64,000 nucleotides of DNA from assembly GCA_963693285.1 (NCBI GenBank), contig OY848920.1:3051135-3115134 (forward strand), in the 5' to 3' direction. The position numbers were made by a program, and so were the translations under genes. Every line of letters begins with the position of its first letter. The first letter of the stretch is position 1. Positions 22,601-33,470 of the stretch are shown piece after piece. Below the pieces are notes generated by a model. It was not told the DNA's origin and made no database searches. It saw only the letters and a program-made list of their open reading frames with translations. Source of the DNA: Xestospongia muta (Eukaryota; Porifera; Demospongiae; Haplosclerida; Petrosiidae).

Positions 22601-25600
22601 TTGTTTCTTCTTTTGACCAATGGTTCTCATTGTGCCATATATCCCATTCAGGTGGAGAAAGTTTTGGGTGACAACGATTACTTTTCCCTTTGTAAATCAG
22701 TTGTGGAGGTAAATACTTACCAGTAGCAGTAACTGCAAAAACACCAGTAATTTGTCGTTTGTCATCAGAATGGCTAATTTGAACAACCTTGTCTTTAGCC
22801 CTGATGCATTGTCCACTCACCAGTGGGAATAAGCTGCATAGCAGTTTGATCCCAATTAAACACTAATTTGATTGGTATATCATTCAACAAAACTTCAGCC
22901 TTTATATCTTCTAAAAACACCGCTTTTAACTCCTCAAAATCTTCAATTGTGACTTTACCAGCATTTGAACTCATTCTTTTTACATAATCCATTCTCTTCA
23001 ATATTGATTTAGTCCAAGAAGAAGTAATCACTTAAATGGCCACCATTTTCATGGAGCAATGAAGGATCCTTTGATGTTATAATACCCATCTGCTCTTTCT
23101 TCTGAGGTATAGTCGTTGTACTTCCCACATCCTTGCTTCTCTGCTTTTTTCACAAAAACCCTCACTATTTCCTTCTCTTTAATAGTAAGCGACGAGGAAG
23201 CCTTCGTTGTACTCGTTTCTTGTGAAAAGTATTTGAAAAGAGCCATCTTTCACAGCAATAACCACGTGGTCACTATTCAAACTTCACCCAGAAATTATCT
23301 ACACTTCGCCGACACAATAATTTAATTATATGGTAATTTAATTGTGCGATTTCTTCTCAACCGCAAAGCGCAAAATTAAAATCCCGCAAAAATTTCCGGC
23401 TATATGGTAAATGTAAACATCATACAGTCTAATTTATGAGGGAGTTTACTCTTATACTATAATATTCATAGTGTGACACCTCTCAGAGCCTTATAGTATA
23501 CATTACACTGTATGCTATTGATTGGTTGAATTAATACATAGTTAAACAAGTTGCATATGCAAAATATAAACACAATACTATTTTGATTATTAATATACTA
23601 TGAAATTGATGGTTTTGTAGCTACATACTCAGTAGTATATTAGTAATGAAACAGTATTATGATTACTTTTTTGACAAAAATAAGTTTGCAATTACAATCT
23701 GTATAAATCAAATGATGGTTAGATTAACCATCACTTATACAGTGTTGTATACTAGTACTGTAAAGATTGATTTGTTGATTTAACCAATATATTATTATAC
23801 AGGTTGTATGTAACAAACTTAGCACGATGTAATAAGTAAATGTAACACTGTTTTGATTAGTGATGTACTACTATACCAAGTTTGTTTATACATGCAACCT
23901 GTATAACAATATATTGGTTAAATCAACTAATCAATGTTTACAGTGTACATAGGTAAAACAAATATAGGATTAGCTGGTATGCAAGGCGTAGGAAGTAATA
24001 AAGAAATTAGTTTAGATTGTTTCTAATTTTGATACATTTTCTTATGTAGAAAACAATGATAAAATTAATCAAGTGGATCATAAAATAACTTCCAATGAAA
24101 ACGGAATGCCTCCTAGTATTCAAGTGAAAGTAGAAAATAAAGAGAAGGAAAAGGAACTTCGAACTTCTTTACAGAGTTTACATCAAAACTTCAGTGCATT
24201 GATAGTTGCTGTTCGATCAGCTCTTAATCACAAACTACAACATCAACAACTACAATTAAAAGATGTCACAATATTTATTAAGTATGAACTATACTGGGTT
24301 GAAGAACTGAGTGACATCAACAAATGTAATGATTTAGATGAGCTCTTCAAGAAACTACATCCATATTTTGACTTTTTAGACTGTGAATTAATGGTTCATG
24401 TGAGTGAAAGGTTTCTCGATGATGAATGTTTTGGGAAAGACAAGAAGAACCTAGTTAGTGAACTTAAAGAACATATGAATAAATCTGAGACATTACGTTG
24501 CTCATTTACAGTGAAACAACTCAAAAATCAACTAAAAAGCATATACACCCCACATCTAGGAGATTTATCAAACATGCCGCAAATTCACATTGAATTACAC
24601 AATCCATGGAATGAAGCCAATATTCAAGGACTTTATCTACTAGTCCAACATTTACTACCTCACAAATCAAAGCATTCAATTTTAAAGTACATTGAAATCG
24701 ATGCAGGCTCAGTTCGTATTAAATATTTTGTCCATGAGTCAAATGCTGATTGTCTCATAGCTTATACTCAAGGCAAGCTACAGTTTATGCGTCTCATTGG
24801 TATCTTTGGTCTAACAATAAATGGTGAACCTATCCTGGAAGAAGATGAAAATATGAACTTCAGATTTGAATCAGCTCTTCTTGAAGCTTCTAAAGTTGGT
24901 CATAATGAAGCTGTGCAATTTCTCCTCAAGTTAGGAAGTGATGTAGACCATTGCAATGAAGAAGGCAGAACAGCACTTATGCTAGCTAGTGAAGGTGGAC
25001 ATGAACAAATTGTACAAACACTAGTATCAGCTGGAGCTAATGTTAATATTCAGGATAATGAAGGCTTGACAGCACTTATGATATCATGTGAACACAACTA
25101 TCTCATAATAGTTAATATTCTCATCCAGCATGGTTCTGACCCAAATTTACAAAAATCAAATGGCTCAAATGCATTAATAATTGCAAGTTTTTGTGGCCAT
25201 TATGATATTGTTCAAGTACTACTACAACAGAAAACTGACATTAACTATCAAAGAAAAGATGGATGTACTGCCTTAATGTTAGCTAGTCTAAATGGTCATA
25301 CACAGGTTGTTGAACTGCTACTAAAAGAGAATGCAGAAGTTAATACCAAGAAAGAAGAAGGATGGACTGCGCTAATGATGGCATGTCAAAATGGTCATAC
25401 ACAGGTTGTTGATCTTCTACTAAAAGAGTGTGCAGATATTAATACTCAGAAAGGAAATGGATGTACTGCCCTAATGCTAGCTAGTCTGAATGGTCATACA
25501 CAGGTTGTTGAACTGCTACTAAAAGAGAATGCAGAAGCTAATACGAAGGAAGAAGAAGGATGGACTGCGTTAATGATGGCATGTAAAAATGGTCATACTG

Positions 25601-28600
25601 AGGTTGTTGATCTTCTACTTAAAGAGCGTACAGATATTAATACTCAGAAAGGAAATGGATGTACTGCCTTAATGTTAGCTAGTCTAAATGGTCATACACC
25701 GGTTGTTGAACTGCTACTAAAAGAGAATGCAGAAGTTAATACCCAGAAAGAAGAAGGATGGACTGCGCTAATGATGGCATGTCAAAATGGTCATACTCAG
25801 GTTGTTGATCTTCTACTTAAAAATTGTGCAAAAGTTAACATTCAGAACAAATACGGATTAACAGCCCTAATACTAGCTAGTGATAATAGTCATGCTCAGA
25901 TTGTTGATGTCCTACTTAAAGAGAATGCAGAAGTTAATACCAAGAAAGAAGAAGGATGGACTGCGCTAATGATGGCATGTCAAAATGGTCATACTGAGGT
26001 TGTTGATCTTCTACTTAAAAATTGTGCAAAAGTTAACATTCAGAACAAATACGGATTAACAGCCCTAATACTAGCTAGTGATAATGGTCATGCTCAGATT
26101 GTTGATCTTCTACTTAAAGAGTGTGCAGATGTTAATATTCAGAGCAAATATGGATCAACAGGCCTAATGCTAAGTAGTTGTAATGGTCACACTCTGGTTG
26201 TTGATTTTTCACTCAAAGAGTGTGCAGATATTAATACTCAGAAAGGATATGGGTGTACTGCCTTAATGCTAGCTAGTCTGAATGGTCATATACAGGTTGT
26301 TGAACTGCTACTCAAAGAGAATGCAGAAGTTAATATCGAGACAGAAGAAGGATGGACTGCACTAATGCTTGCATGTCAAAATGGTCAAACCCAGGTTGTT
26401 CAAATTCTGCTTAACAATTGTGCAAATGTTAACATTCAGAACAAATATGGATCAACAGCCCTAATACTAGCTAGTAATAATGGTCACACTCAGATTGTTC
26501 AATTTCTGCTTAATAATTCTGCAAATGTTAACATTCAGAGCAAATATGGATCAACAGCCCTAATGCTAGCTAGTAATAATGGTCATACTCAGGTTGTTGA
26601 ACTGCTACTCAAAGAGAATGCAGAAGTTAATACCATGAAAGAAGGAGGATGGACCGCACTAATGCTGGCATGTCAAAATGGACATACCCAGGTTGTTGAA
26701 CTATTACTCAAAGAGAATGTCAATGTAAATCTCCAGACAATTAATGGAATGACTGCCCTAATGCTAGCTAGTGTGAAAGGTCATCACCAGGTCATTGAAC
26801 TCTTACTCAAAGACCATGCCGATACTAATCTCCAGAAAAAAAGTGGAGTAACTGCCCTAATGATAGCTAGTGAAAATGGTTTTACTGAAGTTGTTGAGCT
26901 ACTACTCAAAGAGCATGCCAATGTTAATCTCCAGACAAATAATGGAATTACTGCCCTAATGCTAGCTAGTGTGAAAGGTCATCACCAGGTCATTGAACTC
27001 TTACTCAAAGACCATGCCGATACTAATCTCCAGAAAAAAAGTGGAGTAACTGCCCTAATGATAGCTAGTGAAAATGGTTTTACTGAAGTTGTTGAGCTAC
27101 TACTCAAAGAGCATGCCGATGTTAATCTCCAGACAAATAATGGAATTACTGCTCTAATGCAAGCGAGTGTAAATGGTTGTACTCAGGTTGTTGAGCTACT
27201 ACTCAAAGAGAATGCAGATGTTAATATTCAAGAAAATTATGGAGTCACTGCCCTAATGTTAGCTAGTCAAAATGGTGATAAAATGATCATTGAATTATTA
27301 CTTAAGAATGGAGCTGAGCCAAACCATCAAAGAAATGATGGAGCAACTCCCTTAATATTAGCTAATGATAACAACCACATTGAGATAGTGCAGTTATTAC
27401 TTGAGGCTAAAGCTAATTCTAATGCACAGTATAAAGACACTGGTATAACTGTTCTAATGTTAGCAGTTTTGAAAGGTCATCCGGAAATTGTACAACAGTT
27501 ATTAATTTATGGTGCAGATCCAAACATCAGAGATAACAAAGGTGACACTGCACTTCATGCAGGCATGTTTGCACTTATATTAGGAGATCAGTACATACAT
27601 GAGTGCTTTTTGAACTATCTGAAATCTATGATACTACTGATACAAGCAGAAAATATTGATGTCAACATGAAGGGGAAAGAAGGTACGACAGTGCTTATGC
27701 TAGCCAGTAAGGCTGGTATTTCAGAGATTGTTCAAGAACTTCTCAAAAAAAATGTAGACATTAATATTAAGAATGAAGATGGATGGACTGCCCTAATGCT
27801 AGCTAGTCTAAATGGTCATACGCAGATTGTTGAACTGCTACTAGAAGAGAATACAGAAGTTAATATCAAGGAAGAAGAAGGATGGACTGCACTAATGCTG
27901 GCATGTCAAAATGGTCATACCCAGGTTGTTGAACTATTACTCAAAGAGCAAGCCAATATTAATCTCCAGGCAAATAATGGAATGACTGCCCTAATGATAG
28001 CAAGTTATTATGGTCATCACCAGGTCATTAAACCATTACTCAAAGACCATGCAGATATTAATAGTCAGAAAGGAGATGGATGGACTGCCCTAATGCTAGC
28101 TAGTCAAAATGGTCATACACAGGTTGTTGAACTGCTACTAAAAGAGCGTGCAAATATTAATACTCAGAAAGGAGATGGATGTACAGCTCTAATGCTAGCT
28201 AGTCTAAATGGTCATACACAGGTTGTTGAACTGCTACTAAAAGAGCGTGCAGATATTAATACTCAGAAAGGAGATGGATGTACAGCCCTAATGCTAGCTA
28301 GTCTAAATGGTCATACACAGATTGTTGAACTGCTACTAAAAGAGAATGCAGAAGCTAATACCAAGGAAGCAGAAGGATGGACTGCGTTAATGCTGGCATG
28401 TCAACATGGTCATACCCAGGTTGTTGAATTATTACTTAAAATATGCGCTGATGTTAATATTCAAAGTTACAACAACACCTTCAGAGTAACAGCTTTGATG
28501 TGTGCATGTGAGAATGGTCACCTTGAAGTAGCTGAGTGTTTACTACAATCATTTGCAGATCCTCATATAATAGCACAAAATGGATCAACAGCATTTTCAT

Positions 28601-29496
28601 TAGCTGCTTATAATGGTAACAGAGACCTTGTTAATATGCTGTTAGATAAAGCAGAACCCACTACTGATGAGATTGAAAAAGCAGTAGTAATGTCATGTTA
28701 TGGTGGTCACTCTACTCTCATTACCTTCCTTTCAAACAAACTTCCACACCTCACTAATGACCAGAGAGAGCTACTAGACTCATGTGTTAAAGGAGATTTA
28801 GGTACAGTTGTATGGAAGACATTAGATAGTCCAGATACTCCACTGGTACTTGGTCTTACTCCACTCATGGTAGCTTCATCATGTGGACATGTTGATATAG
28901 TGGATGCTCTCATACTAGCTGGAGCTGATGTTAATAGACAAGAGAGTCATTGGGGATTCACCCCTTTGTTCTTTGCAATTAAAGGAGGTAAATCCTTCAC
29001 AATAGTAGCAACAATCCTAAGAAATGGTGCCAGTCCTAGTGTTGTTTCTTCTAATAATAAAACTCCATTGGATCTAGCTAAATCCATGAAACAGGAGATT
29101 ATTGTCAGGTTACTTATCAAATATGAAGGTCAAACTGCATCACAATTAAAGGAAACAAAGGAATCGGAATCATCAGAAGTAAAGTCATCATTACTAACAT
29201 CTAATGGAACAACAAACACAGTTGAAACAACACAAGAATGTACAACATCACATAGCAGTTCAAGTAATGTTATCGAGGGCCCATTACTTAGACATTATAA
29301 ATTTCAAATGCCATCTTGGAGTTCATTGACTTCATATATCTTAAATCCTACTCACACATTTAAAAATATCAAAGTAAAACAAGAGAACAAGTCACAAGTA
29401 AAACAAGACAAGTCACAAGTAAAACAAGACAACAAGGCACAAGTAAAACAAGACAACAAAGTACAACTAAAAGAGTGTAATATTGCTGTTAACTGA
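19393..29496 (+). CDS. 2A signal - death domain - CARD-like - unnamed module - ankyrin protein
   Basis: Four exons (19393-19621, 19681-19971, 20204-20683, 24050-29496), all joined in phase 1, give 2148 residues. Exon 1 has a hydrophobic segment followed by a 2A-like motif (GDIELNPGP) at about residues 66-74. Exon 2 is a death domain (about 77-173). Exon 3 is a helical domain of CARD-like type (about 205-320). Exon 4 begins with a module of about 250 residues, then about 43 ankyrin repeats of 33 residues (about 607-2030) and a Lys/Gln-rich tail. The third intron is 3.37 kb and carries a whole transposon. Death domains recruit signalling partners and ankyrin arrays bind proteins, so a sensor or scaffold in immunity or cell death is a reasonable inference. 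There is no NACHT or kinase domain. Exon 3 uses a short CAAG acceptor, its least certain boundary. Confidence 0.75.
20684..20972. other. Intron 3, left part
   Basis: AT-rich intron sequence up to the TA target site of the pogo-like transposon. No exon was recognised. Confidence 0.5.
20975..21013. repeat. Left terminal inverted repeat of pogo-like element
   Basis: About 39 bp starting CCGTATAGCCGGAAATTTTT. It pairs with 23369-23407 with three mismatches and is preceded by TA at 20973-20974. Confidence 0.85.
21157..22123 (+). pseudogene. HIRAN domain plus Ulp1-like protease (frameshifted cargo ORF)
   Basis: From an ATG at 21157, about 110 residues form a HIRAN-type domain (GHHIYKANWSPFKGEKLVCC, then HDPYAVAVMKGKVIVGHVPR). 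HIRAN domains bind damaged or single-stranded DNA ends in helicases such as HLTF. A frameshift near 21475 leads to a linker ending WNWLSDIL, and another near 21648 leads to a C48-like protease part: an ANHW (His) motif, RLFDSLY (Asp) and a GGSD stretch. At the catalytic Cys (about 21951) the frame is off, and two compensating small shifts restore it by AHG at about 21990. The Cys codon of a DCG motif is present only out of frame. At least four breaks make this a pseudogene. Confidence 0.7.
22145..23246 (-). pseudogene. Pogo/Tigger-type DDE transposase (frameshifted)
   Basis: Minus-strand pieces read in order from 23246. There is an N-terminal segment, then a part with NWDQT (first catalytic Asp) and PTGEWTMHQ at about 23031-22795. 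Next comes TGVFAVTATGKYLPPQLIYKG (22820-22473), and a last part holds IPPNCTEKLQPLDI (third catalytic Asp) and a downstream WYAEDV. The second catalytic Asp region near 22500 is split by a frameshift, and the first two segments are also in different frames. Family knowledge: DDE_1 transposases of pogo-like elements cut at TA sites. This matches the TA duplications. It is convergent with the HIRAN-Ulp1 ORF; the two stops are 22 bp apart. Confidence 0.75.
23369..23407. repeat. Right terminal inverted repeat of pogo-like element
   Basis: Near reverse complement of the left end, finishing in CCGGCTATATGG, followed by TA at 23408-23409. Confidence 0.85.
23755..23948. repeat. Long inverted repeat (hairpin, possible MITE)
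   Basis: Arms 23755-23820 and 23878-23948 are near-perfect inverted copies, sharing words such as TTGATTTAACCAATATATT, around a 57-bp centre. It lies in intron 3 of the ankyrin gene, about 100 bp before exon 4. No coding capacity is seen. It could be a non-autonomous transposon or a hairpin remnant. Confidence 0.7.
24050..29496 (+). CDS. Exon 4: unnamed module, about 43 ankyrin repeats, basic tail
   Basis: This 5.4-kb exon has no internal intron. Its first 265 residues after the ATG at 24073 resemble the module in genes A, B and C: a helical part, then a strand-helix part (AGSVRIKYFVHESNADC, and LRLIGIFGLTI-like hydrophobic ends). The ankyrin units read G-TALMLAS-NGHTQVVELLLKE-AD-N and are very alike at DNA level. 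One longer unit at about 27560-27690 (GDQYIHECFLNYLKSM) interrupts the regular 33-residue period. The tail after 29190 contains repeated QVKQD words and a PSWSSLTSYILNP motif. The stop is at 29494-29496. Confidence 0.8.
26740..27130 (+). repeat. 198-bp direct repeat inside the ankyrin array
   Basis: Two successive 198-bp units (two ankyrin repeats each), starting around 26740 and 26938, are almost identical in DNA sequence, sharing TCATCACCAGGTCATTGAAC and GAAAATGGTTTTACTGAAGT. This indicates recent expansion by unequal exchange or gene conversion. Confidence 0.8.
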
Positions 29497-31985
29497 TTAT
29501 GACATTACATATTATTTAGGTGTATTTTTGTAACAGTGTGTTTACATGCAATTAAAATTTAAATTTCAGCAAAAAATTTGTTAGTTGAATATGTATGATT
29601 ATGTATAAAGTAAACATAATGGCTTCTGATCAAACTAAGAACAATTCAATCAGTGATCTACATGTGGCAAAGGTAAAGGATTATCTCAAGGTAATATATT
29701 CTCTAAGAAGGTAAAAGAAGAGGGTGGAGTGTGTAGTGAGCCTCATACCTTTTTTGACCAATCAATACTAAATTCATGGTATATTTCTATTATATATATA
29801 AATATGCCAATTGACTATAAATTCAATAAATTACCTTGCTAAAATAATCTTTTAGGTTCATTTGATTAATGTTTCTGAGTCGTGCTCTCTTTTGACACCA
29901 CCACACTCATGCTCTCTCTTGACACCTTCAAAACTAGCACTATTTCTTGGAATATTGAACCACTCTAGTACAAGTACCTGTAGAATGGCATAAATATAAA
30001 CTAGATATAGAGCTTAAGAAAAGGAAAGGAATGGTGTGCAGAGTGTTCTGCAAAAAATTCAACAGTTAATATTCATTAAGGTGTGGTCAATAAAGCTGCT
30101 GTTTCCATGTTTTTTGCCGTTTGTTAAGGACATCAGATGTAGAAATCAGGACTAAGTTCATTTAAATATATTATGCTAAGATTATGTACAAATGTGATTG
30201 ATTTTGAAGCTTGGATGAAATACTTGGAAGTTTATAATGGGAAAACCCAAATGATTTGATTACAACAATAGGCATGGTTGTCCATCAATTAAAGTAAAAC
30301 ACAATTTCAGATTCAACTTTGCTGTTGCTTCTACTACCTTCATTCTTTTATTACAGCGGTGCATGTCTAGCCTACAAAACAACCTCAGGAAAAATTTCTA
30401 TGGTGGTTACTCATTATTACCATGAATATAATTATAGCTCAAAAATGGGCACTCCAGGATCTCCCCTAGATAGGCTCCTACTCTAGACACTGAGAGAACA
30501 TGCAATAAAATGTACACAAATATATTCTGTACATACTAACTCTAAACAAGCACCTCAATTTTCTCTAAAATTTCATTTAAATTTTATTTACCTTCAAAAA
30601 TAGACTTCCTCCTTTTAAAAAGTTTTTTTCTTTACATCATATTCCTTCTCTTGCTCCCATCTCTCTTGACAGTCTTCACCTTCAACCTGATATATATTGA
30701 TTCAACATTAGGCCATATCCCCTAATATTAATAGGGTACCTGTAGAAAATATTAGTTATAATATAAAGTTATTCTATTGGAGTTCACATACCTTATAAGG
30801 TAGTATTTGTCTTTTGTATCCAGTTATGTTTTGTAATTGTTAATATGCAAACATGTGGATATGGAGTGATTTCATTTCACGGTGGTTTTATTTTCAAGAT
30901 GATAACTGTCATTGACATGGTTTGATCTTTTTACTAGAAAATTTATCAATTCATGTGGTCTTGCCTGAATTATGTTTAGTTAATACAAATAACTCATATG
31001 CACTAAATGTTGTTTGTTTTATGCAGCTCAAGCCATGGGCTACTACTGAGTAGCACCCAACTTCCTTTTTTTGCAAATTTACAAGAAGCACTAACACTCA
31101 TATGTATACTTACAATAATTCTGTAGGTTATTATATGCACAATGATATGATGGAGCTAAACAAATTTTATATTTTGTATTTAACAATAACAATATAAAAC
31201 TGAAACTACTCAACAATTGTGTAATTGTTGAACAGTTTCAGTTTCAGTGCATTCAATATATAAGAAAAGATGTTAATGGATTTAATATAAATGTTATTTT
31301 GAGTCTGAGAATGAAGTTAAATTTGTACTACCTTATCATTAAAAACAATGACACATATCATGATGATATAAAATGGAAACATCATAAGATTTTAATGTTG
31401 TGCACATATATTTATGTTATGTTCATACTATGCTATGTATATTTCTGTAACAATTAATTATAAGACAGTAATGATAAGATAGACCGGAAATATCATAACA
31501 TTTTATGTAATATATTGTGTTGTGTATTTTTGTAACAATTAATTAAATGTCATAAAACAATTAATAAAACATAAAAATAAAAGAAAGAACAGCAAGAAAT
31601 AGGAAGTAAAAGATACTAACAAAATGATTTTGTTCTTTCAACAGAGCATAAATTCTTGAGAGGAATTTTCAGTTGTTTTTAAAAACATGACAAGTCATTT
31701 AAATTATAGATAGTGCTCACCAAGGGATAAATAAGCCACACCTCCTATTGTTATAAAATTGGATAGATGAGAATACAGGCAATGATGACAATGATAAGTG
31801 ATGTAACTAGACTGATTCCCATGCTCGAAAGTAATGCACACTCTCCAGCCATAGTTTCTTCTAAAGTAACATAAATGGCAGCAACAAAGGCACCTGGAAT
31901 ATAAATAGATATATACAGAGACATATAAGTGTGATAGTGATTCAAAGATACTTCGTCAAATACTACAACTAGTATAACTGTTCTA
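29497..31985. other. Intergenic; one possible first exon at 29619
   Basis: An ATG at 29619 opens 24 codons (MASDQTKNNSISDLHVAKVK and four more), ending at a GTAATA donor at about 29691. This resembles the MASS-type first exons of gene A, but no following death-domain exon was found. A hairpin lies at about 31185-31250. A stretch at about 31330-31950 is repeated at about 33950-34450, flanking the decayed ankyrin copy. Confidence 0.35.
31751..31903 (-). CDS. Possible last exon with a membrane segment
   Basis: A minus-strand exon enters in phase 1 and encodes 47 residues: GAFVAAIYVTLEETMAGE, then a hydrophobic span (SLVTSLIIVIIACILIYPIL) and a stop. It looks like the C-terminal exon of a membrane protein, but no partner exons were seen. 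A second copy lies at 34.26-34.44 kb and carries an internal TGA, so at least one of the two is dead. Confidence 0.35.
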   Translation of the reverse strand, partial: YIPGAFVAAIYVTLEETMAGECALLSSMGISLVTSLIIVIIACILIYPIL

Positions 31986-33470
31986 ATGTCAGCAGTTTTG
32001 AAAGGACATCTGGAAATTGTACGACAGTTATTAATTTATGGCGCTAATACAAACATTACAGATAGCAGAGGTGACACTGCTCTTCATGCAGGTATTATGG
32101 GACTTGTTTTAGGAGTTCGGTACACACACGAGTGCTTTATTGACTATCTAAAATCTATGTTACTACTATTACATGCAGACAATGTTTATGTCAACATAAA
32201 AGAGAAAAAGGTAACTCAGCACTTATGGTAGTCAGTGATGTTGGTTTTTCATAGATTGTTTATGTATTACTCCAAAAAATTTGCTGATAAATATTAAGAA
32301 TGAAGATTGAGTGACTTCCCTCATGCTATAGCTAGTCAAATTGGTCATACTCAGGTTGTTGAACTACTCCTTAAAAAAATGCTAACATCAATACTTCAAA
32401 CGAACATGGATGGACTGCCCTAATGGTGGCTAGCTTTAAGGGTCATCACCAGGTTGTTGAACTACTTCTTCAATGGAATGCAGATGTTAGTATTCTATGT
32501 AAAGATGATTACAATGCCCTAATGATAGCTAGTCAGAATGGTCATCTTGAAGTTGTAGAATGTTTATTACAATCACAAGCAGATACTCACTTGTCAGCAT
32601 ATGATGAATCAACAGCATTTTCATTAGCAGCTTATAGTGGTAACAGAAACCTTGTTAATATGCTGTTAGATAAAGCTGAACCCACTACTGATGAGATTGA
32701 AGAAGCAGTAGTAATGTCATGTTATGGTGGTCACTTTACTCTCATTACCTTCCTTTTAAACAAACTTCCACTCCTCACTAATGACCAGAGAGAGCTACTA
32801 GACTCATGTGTTAAAGGAGATTTAGGTACAGTTGTAATGAAGGCATTAGATAGTCCAGATACTCCACTGGTACTTGGTCTTACTCCACTCATGGTAGCTT
32901 CATCATGTGGACATGTTGATATAGTGGATGCTCTTATATTAACTGGAGCTGATGTTAATAGACAAGAGAGTCATTGGGGGTTCACCCCTTTGTTCTTTGC
33001 AATTAAAGGAGGTAAATCTTTGTTCTTTGCAGTAAGAGGAGGTAAATCCTCCACAATAGTAGATGCCAAGCCTAATGTTATTGCTGACAAGAGGACACCA
33101 TTAGATGATGCTAATGGAATTAAACAAGTGAATATTAGTGACCTACTAACCAAATATGGAGGTCAGACAAGAGCACAATTAAAAGGAACAAAAGAGAAAG
33201 AACTCAATTCAACATCATATGAACAAATTACCATACCTACATCATTACAAACAATAGATGAACTAACAGATATAAAGACTTATGAAAATTCTAGATACAC
33301 TATCAAGAGGAAGGCAAAATGAATAAGATTCCAAATACCAAATCCCATGTCCATACTTCATTCATTCACTCCATATATCTTAAACCCTACTCATACATTT
33401 AGAAATACCAGTGTGAAACAAGATAACAAGAAAGAAGTCAAAGAAGTATACACTGTTAATGTTAACTAAT
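31986..33470 (+). pseudogene. Decayed ankyrin-gene copy (3' half)
   Basis: This matches the large ankyrin gene from about 27430 onward. The first block (31986-32231) is similar to 27450-27680, then stops and shifts occur to about 32420. A second open block (32423-33322, 299 residues) keeps ankyrin repeats and the shared C-terminal segment (SCVKGDLG, GLTPLMVASSCGHVD). A 36-bp duplication of the GGKS.FFA segment occurs near 33000-33040. The tail after 33322 still shows similarity to the parent end (YILNPTHTF). No death domain or module is attached. It is a 5'-truncated duplicate. Confidence 0.75.

Larger units (their letters stand above)
20975..23407. mobile_element. Pogo-like DNA transposon with HIRAN-Ulp1 cargo
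   Basis: A 2433-bp element has terminal inverted repeats of about 39 bp with three mismatches. The left end starts CCGTATAGCCGGAAATTTTT and the right end is its near complement, ending in GG at 23407. It is flanked by TA duplications at 20973-20974 and 23408-23409, as expected for the Tc1/mariner/pogo superfamily. It carries two convergent ORFs: a DDE transposase on the minus strand and a HIRAN plus Ulp1-like ORF on the plus strand. Both are frameshifted, so the copy is inactive. It lies in the third intron of the ankyrin gene, in neither case disrupting an exon. Confidence 0.85.

Noticed and set aside
22145..23246. DDE transposase as a host CENP-B-like gene
   Set aside because: It lies between terminal inverted repeats with TA duplications and is frameshifted.
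28707..28913. Minus-strand frame inside the ankyrin exon
   Set aside because: Shadow of the plus-strand ankyrin coding sequence.
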